Source of the DNA: a virus
Reading direction: 5' to 3' (one strand)
Virus record (IMG/VR): IMGVR_UViG_3300035698_004130
Coordinates: 38,678 to 102,677 of that record
DNA length: 64,000 nucleotides
Positions 52,917 to 61,235 of this stretch are shown here, piece after piece. The stretch's first letter is position 1. Each line of letters opens with the position of its first letter. The notes under the pieces are model-generated. The model saw only the letters and a program-made list of their open reading frames with translations. It did not search any database and was not told the origin of the DNA. The translations under genes and the position numbers were made by a program.

Positions 52917-54466
52917 TATCGTGGAGTCCCAACAGAACCAGATGGTATAGATCCGGTAACGTCAATTCTATCGCTCATCTTCTGAAGGTGTCTAGTCTGC
53001 TTTTGCAGTTCCCCATGTTGAAGGTTCATTCGTCTAGAGTTAGCTCTAACTTCCATTAAATATTGCTCAAGGACAGTTCCCAGGAGGTTGGTCTTCATAT
53101 CCTTTGGCTTATCAATAGTCTTTTTGGTGTTGATCTTGATCTCTTCCTGGTATTTAGTTTGCTTCATTGATTCTTTACTGATACTAGAGAATGCCTTAGT
53201 AATCTCAGGCCAGAAGGTGTATCCAAGGCCAGCAGCAATTCCAATTGGGCCTAGGATGGACAGCATACCCCCCACTCCTGCTCTGCCACCTCTTCCTCTG
53301 CCTCCCATTATACCTGCTCCCATAGCTCCTGCATTACCCAAAACAGATCCCATAGCTATGGCGGGAAGAGCCTTTATTAGAAGTTGGTAGATAGTCCGGT
53401 TGAAACGATCGTAGTAAAGCTTCGCTGATTCTTTAACAGCCTTAGCTGAATCAAGAATCTCATCTGAGTCAGCTTTCATGTCCTCATTAATCTTTGTTTG
53501 GTTAAGGATCGATGCATTAACATTTCTCAGAGCAACAGCAAGGTCACCTCCAATGAATCCATCGGCTCTGAAATACTTCATCGAGTTGTTGTTAGCCTCG
53601 TAACCCGTTCCCACGATGCTATCCAGTCTGGTGTTAGCTTGGCCAAGGAACATCTTGATGTCGCCCATCAACTCTTCGGCAGGCTTGTTAGCGTTTAGGA
53701 AGGTATCCTCAGCACCTTCAATACCAAGTTGGAACCTCTTGCCCCAAGCTTCAGGACCAACAAGTAAGCTAGCGATAGCCTGATTAGCAGAGTTGTTCCT
53801 ACCACCAGTCATAGTGGTTAGGGCTTTCATCATGTTACCAGTGTTTTCTGCACCACCAGTAAGCGAAGTTCTCTGCATCAGACCCTTCACGCTGTTTACT
53901 GCCTCTAGTAAGGTCTCACTTGATATTAGGTAATTACGGGAAAGACTCTCATTAGATTTGATTAGCAGTGTCGCTGAATCAATATTGTTCCCCGTCATCT
54001 CTAGAAGACTGACCACAGACTCGCGTAGCTCGCCCGTATCCTGCCCTGTAAGGCGCATTCGGTTGGTTAATCGATTAACATCAGTCGAGTTGTCCCTGAT
54101 GCCCGCAGAAAAGTTCTTGAGCAGTTCAGCAGCATTCTCGAAGAATCCACCATTCAGTTCAGCAAGCACCTTTGTGTTCTCAGAGAGGAACCTGTTCATT
54201 GAGGTTCCCTGAGCTAAACTCTTCATTTGGACAGCATCTGCCCTCTTGAAGGATTCTCTCATCTGGTTCCCTACGGTTCCAAACTGGATGATGGACTCAT
54301 TCAGTCCTCTAAGCGACAGGATGTTGTTTGAAATGATATCCGTGTTATCACGAAGATATCTGTTTCCTTGGGTGTTTCCCTGGTTAAGAAGAGCAATATT
54401 CCTAAGTAGATCCTTAAGTAGCCTCTCTGTTCTGGGATCCATACCGGGAGTGGGAGTGCTAACCAT
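52916..54466 (-). CDS. tape measure protein
   Basis: A 516-residue, mostly helical protein with coiled-coil stretches, a hydrophobic Gly/Ala/Met region near residues 365-425 (PAIAMGSVLGNAGAMGAG, GPIGIAAGLGYTF) and a basic coiled C-terminus. This is the profile of gp29/tape-measure proteins that set tail length and enter the membrane at injection. T4 gp29 has 590 residues, so the tail should be somewhat shorter than T4's, at the usual 0.15 nm per residue. Confidence 0.82.
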   Translation of the reverse strand: MVSTPTPGMDPRTERLLKDLLRNIALLNQGNTQGNRYLRDNTDIISNNILSLRGLNESIIQFGTVGNQMRESFKRADAVQMKSLAQGTSMNRFLSENTKVLAELNGGFFENAAELLKNFSAGIRDNSTDVNRLTNRMRLTGQDTGELRESVVSLLEMTGNNIDSATLLIKSNESLSRNYLISSETLLEAVNSVKGLMQRTSLTGGAENTGNMMKALTTMTGGRNNSANQAIASLLVGPEAWGKRFQLGIEGAEDTFLNANKPAEELMGDIKMFLGQANTRLDSIVGTGYEANNNSMKYFRADGFIGGDLAVALRNVNASILNQTKINEDMKADSDEILDSAKAVKESAKLYYDRFNRTIYQLLIKALPAIAMGSVLGNAGAMGAGIMGGRGRGGRAGVGGMLSILGPIGIAAGLGYTFWPEITKAFSSISKESMKQTKYQEEIKINTKKTIDKPKDMKTNLLGTVLEQYLMEVRANSRRMNLQHGELQKQTRHLQKMSDRIDVTGSIPSGSVGTPR

Positions 54467-54469
54467 CTA

Positions 54470-54910
54470 TTAAATACCAATCCATTTCATAAATCTTCTT
54501 ATCAAGTTTAGTTTAATCTCAACGGAGACAACCCTTGAGGTGAAGGCAATATCAAATGTTCTAAAGTTTTCTTTACCTAGGAAGGAGCCAATAATAGCTG
54601 GGGAATAGTAGTCGCAAGCCTTCCTGTTCTTATACAGTGTATTTACCATAGAGGCAAACATTTGTTCTGTTACTGTCTCCAGAACGACCACATTCAGCAA
54701 GGTATTATTCTGGGTAGAGAGAAAGTGCCCAGAAGAGGTTCTTTTAGACCGAACCACTAGACCAAATCTATTCCACGGGTAAGTAGCCTTTGTCTCTGGA
54801 GGCATTGGATACTCGAAGTGAATTATGTCTCCTGGCCTAACGGACAGAGGAGAAACTTGTCTTAGGGAGAATTTCCCGCTGTATTGGTGCAGATATTGGC
54901 TAGGTTCCAT
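54470..54910 (-). CDS. hypothetical protein at the start of the tail block
   Basis: A 146-residue protein with VSPLSVRPGDIIHFEYPMP at 18-36, a phrase I have seen in small baseplate-region proteins of T4-like phages of unknown role, and a basic C-terminal helix. It is the first gene of the long minus-strand tail block, followed three bases on by the tape measure gene. Confidence 0.65.
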   Translation of the reverse strand: MEPSQYLHQYSGKFSLRQVSPLSVRPGDIIHFEYPMPPETKATYPWNRFGLVVRSKRTSSGHFLSTQNNTLLNVVVLETVTEQMFASMVNTLYKNRKACDYYSPAIIGSFLGKENFRTFDIAFTSRVVSVEIKLNLIRRFMKWIGI

Positions 54911-54933
54911 GTTTTTTCAAATTTCCTCATTTC

Positions 54934-54942
54934 TATTTATTA
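54934..54942 (-). promoter_or_regulatory. candidate late promoter of the tail block
   Basis: TAATAAATA on the minus strand, 24 bases before the ATG of the first tail-block gene. AATAAATA matches T4 late TATAAATA at seven of eight. It is the only obvious place for a promoter for the ~27-kb block that starts here; weak by sequence alone. Confidence 0.3.
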
Positions 54943-54987
54943 TCTCAGACCTCGAAAGACTTTAATAGTATTTAAAAGGGTTACTAA

Positions 54988-55314
54988 GTGATCCTTGATG
55001 ATTCCTCCTTTATGTCTACTCTAGAAGAACAACTGATTGAAACGATTGATTTACTAAGCTTTACCTTTTCTACCTCCTTCGTTGATAAGTGGAAGTTTAA
55101 ATACGGGATACGACTTCTGAGGTTGTTTCAAGTAAGGATGTTAAAGTCTTTAGAGGCTAGAAAGCCCTTGAAGATTACAACAGTTTATAAGTTTCTTGTC
55201 GTTGATTCAGGGTTCAATCCTGATTTGGTCCTATCCTTCCTAGACGATATTGATTACGAAATCTACTATCCGATGATTCTAGGCAGAAAAAAAGACCTAC
55301 CCGAAATCGAGTAA
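54988..55314 (+). CDS. hypothetical protein
   Basis: A 108-residue, mostly helical protein with a GTG start supported by AAGGG eight bases upstream; an in-frame ATG at 55012 lacks a ribosome site. No motif recognised. It is on the plus strand in the gap between the divergent tail block and the Cas4-like gene. Its last codons overlap a terminator of the opposite strand. Confidence 0.6.
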   Translation: MILDDSSFMSTLEEQLIETIDLLSFTFSTSFVDKWKFKYGIRLLRLFQVRMLKSLEARKPLKITTVYKFLVVDSGFNPDLVLSFLDDIDYEIYYPMILGRKKDLPEIE

Positions 55315-55317
55315 GTC
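55287..55317 (-). terminator. terminator of the Cas4-like gene
   Basis: In minus-strand RNA GACUUACUCGA and UCGGGUAGGUC pair over 11 positions with two G-U pairs and are followed by UUUUUUU (plus-strand A run 55287-55293). On the plus strand the G-U pairs become mismatches and no U run follows, so it acts only for the minus strand. It lies within the end of the plus-strand gene. Confidence 0.75.
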
Positions 55318-55352
55318 CTTGTGAGCCACCCAGCATTAGGTAGACTACCTGT

Positions 55353-55496
55353 ATGAGAAGCGATATTGAAGACGCCGTATTTCGGGGAAACTACAGAGCC
55401 AACCATAACGGCATGGGTCCAGACCTAGACCCCCTTGGGGTCTTTATTGGTTGGGTCTTTTTCTTTGGGCTTTTCTATCTTTTCATCTTCCAATAG
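55353..55496 (+). CDS. possible 47-residue membrane protein
   Basis: Starts MRSDIEDAVFRGNYRANHNG, continues to a hydrophobic C-terminus (GVFIGWVFFFGLFYLFIFQ), one probable transmembrane helix. The second half is antisense to the end of the Cas4-like gene, whose Lys/Glu/Pro-rich codons read as hydrophobic ones on the other strand, so the helix could be accidental. It follows the previous plus gene by 38 bases. AGG of a weak ribosome site lies in an AGGTAG-A-CTACCT palindrome. Confidence 0.35.
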   Translation: MRSDIEDAVFRGNYRANHNGMGPDLDPLGVFIGWVFFFGLFYLFIFQ

Positions 55497-56297
55497 TTTC
55501 TTAGCCTTAAGCTCTGCGTCCTTGATTACCTTCAACTTCTTCTGCTCATCCATTCGAAGAGCAACCTCGGAATTACAGTTGAACTTATCACATGCTGGCT
55601 GGTATTCGCACCAATCACAGAAGATGTTCCTTTGTGAGTAGAACTCGTCCTTCTTCTTCTTACGAATCTTCCACACCTTATCAATCTCCTTCTTCTCCCA
55701 TTGAAAGATTTGGAACTTCGAGAACCTTACGGATACGAAGTTGTTTGAAAGAGGGTAGTAGTGGGAGCAATAGATCTTGTCATAGGGGACGTTATACGTC
55801 CTGTGGATTGCAAAGGCGTAACCCATAAGTTGCTTATCATTAAGCAGATCTTTTTTCTTCTTTTCTCTCTTAGAAGTCTTGTAGTCGATTACGAGGTAAC
55901 TTCCATCAGTCCCCTTAATAACCCGGTCAATAATCCCGATGAACCCAATGTCGCGCTCAACATCTAGTGGGATTTTGTAGGCTCCTTCAGTGGCCACCGT
56001 CTCGCCCAGTTTTTGATTCCAAGAAAGAAAGTTTTCTAGGCAAGCCTTCATCCTATCATTCTCCCGGAAGGGAACTCTGTAGGTCGGCCTTTCAGCTTCT
56101 GCTACCTTTAGCAGAGACTTAAAGTCTTTAAGCTTGTAGCCTTCTTCGAATACTTTGTGGATAAACGAGCCGAAATTCAAGGCGTCCTCATTCTTGGATC
56201 CAAATCCTGGGTAACGCAGGACATATCTAAGATAATACTTCCATAGGCACTGATCGATTACATCGCTCTTCGATGCGCTAATACTATTTATAAACAT
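55425..56297 (-). CDS. RecB/Cas4-like PD-(D/E)XK exonuclease
   Basis: A 290-residue nuclease. Core: FGSFIHKVFEEGY (His, Glu), IGFIGIIDRVIKG (Asp) and YLVIDYKTSK (Asp and Lys). A first Cys at CLWKYYLRY and later CDWCEYQPAC form the four-cysteine 4Fe-4S arrangement of Cas4/AddB nucleases. It would process DNA ends in recombination. The C-terminal ~35 residues are a charged tail. The start overlaps the HNH remnant by 14 bases. No CRISPR array is present. Confidence 0.9.
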   Translation of the reverse strand: MFINSISASKSDVIDQCLWKYYLRYVLRYPGFGSKNEDALNFGSFIHKVFEEGYKLKDFKSLLKVAEAERPTYRVPFRENDRMKACLENFLSWNQKLGETVATEGAYKIPLDVERDIGFIGIIDRVIKGTDGSYLVIDYKTSKREKKKKDLLNDKQLMGYAFAIHRTYNVPYDKIYCSHYYPLSNNFVSVRFSKFQIFQWEKKEIDKVWKIRKKKKDEFYSQRNIFCDWCEYQPACDKFNCNSEVALRMDEQKKLKVIKDAELKAKKLLEDEKIEKPKEKDPTNKDPKGV

Positions 56298-56805
56298 GGA
56301 TAATCATTTTGGCGCTTTTTATTCTATTACAGGAACCACATAAAGGTTGTATATTGAACTGCCAATTTGAACCTCCTTTTGATAAAGGATGTATATGATC
56401 GGCGACCAAATCATCCTTTGTTCCGCAATACGCGCACTCGTGATTATAGACTTCAAGGGCCATATCCCAGTTAAAAAATCCAGGTGCTTCCAACTTTCTA
56501 GCTCTACGATCTCTGGAAGCGGAGAGCCTAACCTTCTTACCTTCTAGGGAAGAGCAATAATCCCTCTGGTAATTTTTTTGGTAGGCAGTATACTTCTCTC
56601 TGTTCCCTCAAACCCAGGTTTTCTGGGTAGAGGATATAGACTCCTTGTTATTTTCCCTATACGACTTTTGTTGCTTTTTTACAGAATTGTGATTTTCAGT
56701 ATAGAACTTTTGGTTCCTAGTTCTTACAATATCTTTTTTGCAGGTAGAACAATACTTAAATCCTGACTTAATCATGCAACAACACTTCCTACACACTACT
56801 ACCAT
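56284..56805 (-). pseudogene. HNH endonuclease gene interrupted by one in-frame stop
   Basis: Two frames (56608-56805 and 56284-56493) and the gap between them lie in one reading frame, broken only by a TGA at 56608-56610. Read through it, the chain has an N-terminal double CxxC zinc finger (CRKCCC, CSTCK), a Lys/Tyr/Asn linker (SYRENNKES, NREKYTAYQKN), RDRRARKLEAPGFF, and a classic HNH core CAYCG...ADHIHPLSKGG...QPLCGSCNRIK. This is the layout of a common phage homing-nuclease family. The break may have inactivated it; sequencing error or read-through is possible. Confidence 0.8.
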
Positions 56806-56815
56806 ATAAATATCT

Positions 56816-57760
56816 ATGTCTATTGTGAACTCTTCTTTTATTAGGACTTACTGTTTAGGTAGGTTTACTGATAATTATAGGCTCTCCAACTGTGAGATGG
56901 AGTTAGTAATTCCATCTATTTTCCTCGATGACGACTACAATCGGCACATGTCCATCAATTTGGAGAATGGATTGTGGAGATGCTTTAAGACTGGAAATGT
57001 GGGAAACTTTCCAAAACTCATTTCAATCCTTGAGAAGTGCAGCTACAGAACTGCCTACGAGAGATTTGTATTTGAGAACCTTCTCATTGAGAATGTTCCA
57101 GATGAACCTGAAAAGGTAATCGCAACCACAGATATTGAGGACACAACTAAGTTCACCCTGCTTGAGGAGAATCATCCGTTCATTGTATCAAGGATGTTGG
57201 AGGGATCTAGGTTCTATATCTCGGACGAAGGATTTTATGCGGGAAGGCTGATTATCCCGTTCTTCAATTCCGCAGGGAAACTTTTCTACTTCCAAGCAAG
57301 GAGTATCAATGGCCGACAGCCCAAATATCTCAATTGCCGGTCTCTAAAAAGTTCTCAGGTGCTCTACCCGTTCAATTACGAGTCCTATGAACCCCTGTAT
57401 ATCACTGAAGGAGTGTTCGACTGCCTAAGTTTGCGTGCAGTTGGCCTAAATGCGACTACTACTCTATCCTGCGAAACCTCCAAGGAACAGATGGAGCAGT
57501 TGAGGCATTATCAAGGTCCACTAGTAAACGCCTTTGATAATGATGAGGCAGGAAGAAGGGGAACTAGAAAGTTCATGACGATTGCCCACAACTACAATCG
57601 AACTGATCTCAAGTTCATTCATCCTCCGGGATCATTTAAGGATTGGAATGAGATCCTGTTGAAGGAAGGACCGGATGAACTTATTAGTATCACCCGGAAC
57701 GTTAGCACTCTTGATGCAATGATGCTAGAGATTAACGAATTACAAATCCAAGATCATTAG
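56816..57760 (+). CDS. 61: DNA primase (DnaG-type TOPRIM, T4 gp61-like)
   Basis: Makes RNA primers for the lagging strand. Residues 20-60 are a reduced zinc-binding domain (Cys26, His44, Cys56 in GLWRCFKTG). Residues 140-260 hold the RNA-polymerase and TOPRIM core: GRLIIPFFNSAG, YITEGVFDCLSL (Glu188) and NAFDNDEAGRRG (Asp231, Asp233). Length 314 is close to T4 gp61 (342). Partner of the DnaB-type helicase at the other end of the window. It is on the plus strand; its end overlaps the next minus gene by 29 bases. Confidence 0.92.
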   Translation: MSIVNSSFIRTYCLGRFTDNYRLSNCEMELVIPSIFLDDDYNRHMSINLENGLWRCFKTGNVGNFPKLISILEKCSYRTAYERFVFENLLIENVPDEPEKVIATTDIEDTTKFTLLEENHPFIVSRMLEGSRFYISDEGFYAGRLIIPFFNSAGKLFYFQARSINGRQPKYLNCRSLKSSQVLYPFNYESYEPLYITEGVFDCLSLRAVGLNATTTLSCETSKEQMEQLRHYQGPLVNAFDNDEAGRRGTRKFMTIAHNYNRTDLKFIHPPGSFKDWNEILLKEGPDELISITRNVSTLDAMMLEINELQIQDH

Positions 57761-58667
57761 AATATATGATTTGGTCTAGAGCGTTAAACTTCAGCCTCAC
57801 AATGTAAGACCCTCTTTGGGAACCGAATGTTCCGTCCAGCATACTTGGATGGGTTGCAAGAAGACTTGTATCAAAGTTGTAGATAACAGTGTTTCCGGCA
57901 GTAACGTTACATAGTGATGACGTTGCAGCGAATCCTGATACAGTTACTCGTGATGCTAGGTTGCGATCGTCGTTAAGTTTGATGATCTCAATAGCAGGAT
58001 CAATCACCAGGGACTGCTTGAAGAGGTTGGTGATGCTTCTATCAATGTTTGCATTCTCCAGAGTAACCTCATTGGTTAGTCTAATATCCACCTTAGATCC
58101 AAGAACGATGTGGTTGTTCGCTAGTTTAGTGCTAACATGGAATAGGAGTGGTTCGGTTACTGTGAAGAACCTGTCCTCAGTAAGAGAAAACTCATTAATG
58201 AGTGTATCAAGGTCTGACCCAGCTTTTCGTCTAACAGTCCAAACATCGAGGTAGTTTCCAATTGCTGAAACCCTATTCTCGATTGGATTATCCGCAGATA
58301 GATTAAACACCGCTGAAGCAGCAGCCGTATCCAGAACTGTGGCATAGACGCCTTCAGAGATTCTGTAGATACCAGAGGCTCCCGCACTGTAGTTTGAGGC
58401 ATTGAAACCAATGTCATTAATGTCAGCGGATCCCGAGGGAGCAAAGTGCATTAGAACCACACTGGAGAAATCACTGTCGATCTCCCCATCATTGGTTACT
58501 ACTGAGCTAGGAGCCCAGTTACTCTCTGCTGCAAAAATACTCACACCACTAATTTCATAGGGATCGGTATACTGCCCATCATTAATGAAGTAAGTAACGA
58601 GCGCAGTCTTCCCTAGAACAGAGGGTCTGTTGTGTCTGGTATCAACTGAGGTGGTGTTAATAATCAT
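57732..58667 (-). CDS. hypothetical virion protein
   Basis: A 311-residue beta-rich protein starting MIINTTSVDTRHNRPS, without recognised domains. The start ATG overlaps, as TAATG, the stop of the -1-frame extension of the gp26-like gene, so it belongs to that late transcript. Probably structural or baseplate-related by sequence style (Ser/Thr/Asn/Ala-rich strands). Confidence 0.7.
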   Translation of the reverse strand: MIINTTSVDTRHNRPSVLGKTALVTYFINDGQYTDPYEISGVSIFAAESNWAPSSVVTNDGEIDSDFSSVVLMHFAPSGSADINDIGFNASNYSAGASGIYRISEGVYATVLDTAAASAVFNLSADNPIENRVSAIGNYLDVWTVRRKAGSDLDTLINEFSLTEDRFFTVTEPLLFHVSTKLANNHIVLGSKVDIRLTNEVTLENANIDRSITNLFKQSLVIDPAIEIIKLNDDRNLASRVTVSGFAATSSLCNVTAGNTVIYNFDTSLLATHPSMLDGTFGSQRGSYIVRLKFNALDQIIYSNDLGFVIR

Positions 58668-58837
58668 TATTCGTCCTGAGATTGTTTGATATCATCGGAG
58701 TAGAATTTCATGAAGCTCATCCTTTCGATCTTCGTCATTTTCTTAACATCCGAGTATGCAAATTTGATCTTATTTACTAATATGTAGGCTTCGAGAAGCA
58801 ACTCATCTAAGGTTAAACTTTCTTCTAACTCACTGAA
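58667..58837 (-). CDS. -1-frame extension of the gp26-like chaperone
   Basis: Fifty-six codons plus stop without an own start: FSELEESLTLDELLLEAYIL and further to QSQDE. It is reached only by a -1 slip on U UUU UUU (58843-58837) just before the zero-frame stop. Leucine/glutamate-rich helix, like the C-terminal extensions of tail-assembly chaperones. Its stop overlaps the next ATG (TAATG), which indicates that the frame is translated. Confidence 0.7.
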   Translation of the reverse strand, partial: FSELEESLTLDELLLEAYILVNKIKFAYSDVKKMTKIERMSFMKFYSDDIKQSQDE

Positions 58838-59586
58838 AAAAAATGTGCATCAAGCGGAACGTTTAGAACCTCAATGTGCTTACAGGTAGGGCACTCAAAG
58901 TTGAACCTGGGATCTACACCATAATCATTCTTTAGAATAGCATTTGAGATTGTTTTCATATCTCGGATAGCAAGCCTCTTTAGCACCGCATTTATGAACA
59001 CAGGGTCCGTAGTATCAGCAATACTCACCACAAATCTATGAAGATTCTTAATTATGGTGTCAACATCCGAAAGGTAGTTTTCTTCAATTACTCTTGGGAA
59101 CCTTACCTTCACATCCACATCTAGAGTTGGGAGTCTAATGATTCTTGGGTCTTCTAGCTCATCTTCAACATATGTGATATCCAGGTGCTTTGCGATATCA
59201 ATTGTGGTGGTAACACCCGCTCCACACTTTGGGCACGAGATTGGGAAGTTATACTCAGCCCCATAGCTAATCTCCCTAACCTTCATCAGCAGGAAGATCT
59301 TGTCGAATAGGACAACTGACTCAATTGGGATACCATCTACACACTTTCTAAGGATGCCATTGACCGCATCGACTCCACGGTTGCTAGTGGATAAGATCCG
59401 TTGCTCATCCTCAAACAGAAGTGGCTTCACTCTAACCCCATTGAAGTTTTCATAAAATTTACCTTTTGAAGGTAGCTGAACTTCAACTTCAACTTCCTTT
59501 GGCACGTTAGCGAATAGAGCTTCAATAGCATCTTCTCTGCTAATTGGGGTTGAGTTTTTTGGCGTAATGTCTGTTATTTTGTCCAT
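58825..59586 (-). CDS. 26: baseplate hub assembly chaperone, T4 gp26-like
   Basis: A 253-residue protein of the T4 baseplate-protein (gp26) family: EVQLPSKGKFYENF at 34-47 parallels the LPSTGKxxxYRPF start, then LLFEDEQRILS, IFLLMKVREISYG. Two CxxC pairs (CPKCG, CPTCK) suggest a zinc ribbon. It is needed for hub assembly, not part of the virion in T4. The last codons pass a run of eight U, and a -1 slip would give a 306-residue fusion. AGGA six bases before ATG. Confidence 0.82.
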   Translation of the reverse strand: MDKITDITPKNSTPISREDAIEALFANVPKEVEVEVQLPSKGKFYENFNGVRVKPLLFEDEQRILSTSNRGVDAVNGILRKCVDGIPIESVVLFDKIFLLMKVREISYGAEYNFPISCPKCGAGVTTTIDIAKHLDITYVEDELEDPRIIRLPTLDVDVKVRFPRVIEENYLSDVDTIIKNLHRFVVSIADTTDPVFINAVLKRLAIRDMKTISNAILKNDYGVDPRFNFECPTCKHIEVLNVPLDAHFFSVS

Positions 59587-59604
59587 TGTGGTCCTATGAT
59601 GTCT

Positions 59605-59610
59605 ATTATA
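59605..59610 (-). promoter_or_regulatory. candidate promoter in a 31-base divergent gap
   Basis: TATAAT on the minus strand, 19 bases before the ATG at 59586, within GTCTATTATAGTAGAC (59601-59616), a near-palindrome that gives -10-like hexamers on both strands. Good AGGA for the gp26-like gene; no ribosome site is visible for uvsW on the other strand. Confidence 0.35.
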
Positions 59611-59617
59611 GTAGACA

Positions 59618-61000
59618 ATGGAGATTCAAGTAGGCAATTTAACTTCCGTAGTAAAAACGGATAACCCGGATATCCTAAAAGGGCTTCATAATAAGTATGG
59701 CTTCTTTGTGCCAGGGTATCAGTATGCTACTTCTTACAGGAAAAGAAGGTGGGATGGTAAGAAAAGATACTTCAAGTTAAGTGGCACTTTCAAGACAGGA
59801 TTATTAAAAAGAATTCTAAAAGATCTTGATACCATAGGTTGCAAAGATACTCTTATCACAACTGACATTAAGGGTTTAGATGCTAAGGCAAAAAGGATAA
59901 AGGGATTTACCTACCGCAAATACCAAAAGGATGCAATTACCTACTGCCTTGAAAATCTTAGATGTCTGGTTAGCTCCCCAACTGGATCAGGAAAAACCCT
60001 AATCATGGCTGGGATCATCCATTCCCTACAGACTATAGACCCAGACCTAAAAGTGATTATCCTGTTTAAGGAGAAAGGAGTCTTAAAGCAAACTTACGAC
60101 TTCTTCAAGGGATGTGCTGTTAAGAACGTTGGGGTAAACTCTGGCGAAGGATACACAGAGGGGAACATCATGCTTTCCACTGTCCAAAGCATTGATAGGA
60201 TTCTGGATACTCACCTGGATGATGCAACCGTGCTTATGGTCGATGAGGTCCACCAGTTTGGCTCAGGAGAGACAACGATAGCCGCCATTGAGTCTTTTCC
60301 TAACGCAGTGTATAGGTTTGGCTTCACAGCTACAGTCCCTCAGGAAAAGTCTGAGAGCGTCAATGCGAGGATGACACTTGAGGGAGCTTTCGGTTCTGTC
60401 TTCACTACGAGAACTATGGAGGAGCTTATTGATGATGGCAGTCTTGCTCGGCCTATTATCCAGATTGTTCACCACGAGGACTTTGTGGATGAAGATCAAA
60501 CCTACCTTGAAATCTACGATCAGGCGATTGTTAATTCTGAAAGCCGTAATAACAAGGTTCTAAGCATCGTTAATCAGGTGTATTCAACTAACAAGAGTGC
60601 TAAGGTCCTAATCCTTGTAAAGAACATTCAACATATTAGAAACCTTGAAGCCTTAATTAAGGGTGTTGCTGTTGTTGAGGGGGATACCTCTCTCGAAGAT
60701 CGCTATAGGGTAATTAACAAATTCATTGAAGCAAAGGGCAACGCAACAATTATTGGAACCAAGGTTATGCAAACTGGTATTAGCATTGATGAGATTACCC
60801 ACATGATCGACGCTCGGTGTATGAAGGGAGAGATTCCCGTTATCCAAGGGCTTGGTAGAGGGGTGAGAAAAGAGAAGGGAGTCGCAGTAGTTTATTACTA
60901 CGACTTCTATGACACCGTGAAATACCTAAATAAGCACTCAAAGAGTAGACTCAAGCACTACAAAAACCTAAACCTAGAAATTAACTATGTCAAAATCTAA
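59618..61000 (+). CDS. uvsW: UvsW-like superfamily 2 DNA helicase
   Basis: A 460-residue SF2 helicase that remodels recombination intermediates and removes R-loops, helping the switch to recombination-dependent replication. An N-terminal domain (GLHNKYGFFVPGYQYATSYR, read in parts) matches UvsW. Motifs: SPTGSGKT (Lys127), MVDEVH (Asp209-His212), FGFTATVP, VIGTKVMQTGIS-type segment and QGLGRGVRK with arginine fingers. T4 UvsW has 503 residues. Confidence 0.93.
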   Translation: MEIQVGNLTSVVKTDNPDILKGLHNKYGFFVPGYQYATSYRKRRWDGKKRYFKLSGTFKTGLLKRILKDLDTIGCKDTLITTDIKGLDAKAKRIKGFTYRKYQKDAITYCLENLRCLVSSPTGSGKTLIMAGIIHSLQTIDPDLKVIILFKEKGVLKQTYDFFKGCAVKNVGVNSGEGYTEGNIMLSTVQSIDRILDTHLDDATVLMVDEVHQFGSGETTIAAIESFPNAVYRFGFTATVPQEKSESVNARMTLEGAFGSVFTTRTMEELIDDGSLARPIIQIVHHEDFVDEDQTYLEIYDQAIVNSESRNNKVLSIVNQVYSTNKSAKVLILVKNIQHIRNLEALIKGVAVVEGDTSLEDRYRVINKFIEAKGNATIIGTKVMQTGISIDEITHMIDARCMKGEIPVIQGLGRGVRKEKGVAVVYYYDFYDTVKYLNKHSKSRLKHYKNLNLEINYVKI

Positions 61001-61235
61001 CGATGTCTTTACAAGGGAAGCCCAAGTAGACTCCCTTAACTTAATCACGAAAGAGCAGCAATCAATGATTGAATTCTGCACAGATACCCTGAGTGAGATC
61101 AAAAAGAGTAAGCGTATTACTGAAGCGTCTTTCAGGCAACTCACAAACATTTGGAGAGAGTTGGATTCCCTTAGAGAATTGTTCTTCCTGAGAATCCTTA
61201 ACTCCCTAAAACGTGGTGATATCCTTAATCGTTAG
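60987..61235 (+). CDS. small helical protein, UvsW.1-like
   Basis: An 82-residue, all-helical protein overlapping the uvsW end by 14 bases, as T4 uvsW.1 follows uvsW. The size fits T4 UvsW.1 (76 residues), and a helical bundle is predicted from the heptad-like pattern (ASFRQLTNIWRELDSLRELF). Function unknown; match is position and size, not motif. Confidence 0.65.
   Translation: MSKSNDVFTREAQVDSLNLITKEQQSMIEFCTDTLSEIKKSKRITEASFRQLTNIWRELDSLRELFFLRILNSLKRGDILNR

Noticed and set aside
55425-56297. Cas4 as part of a phage CRISPR system
   Set aside because: No array, Cas1 or other Cas gene in the window; such nucleases are common in phages without CRISPR.
56284-56805. TGA recoded as an amino acid throughout
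   Set aside because: Other clear genes end at TGA with ATGA or GTGA overlaps, so TGA is a normal stop here.
56805-56812. Perfect TATAAATA (T4 late box) on the plus strand before primase
   Set aside because: Only three bases before the ATG, which would place the transcript start inside the gene. The same octamer occurs antisense within genes (near 19264, 43818), so chance is likely.
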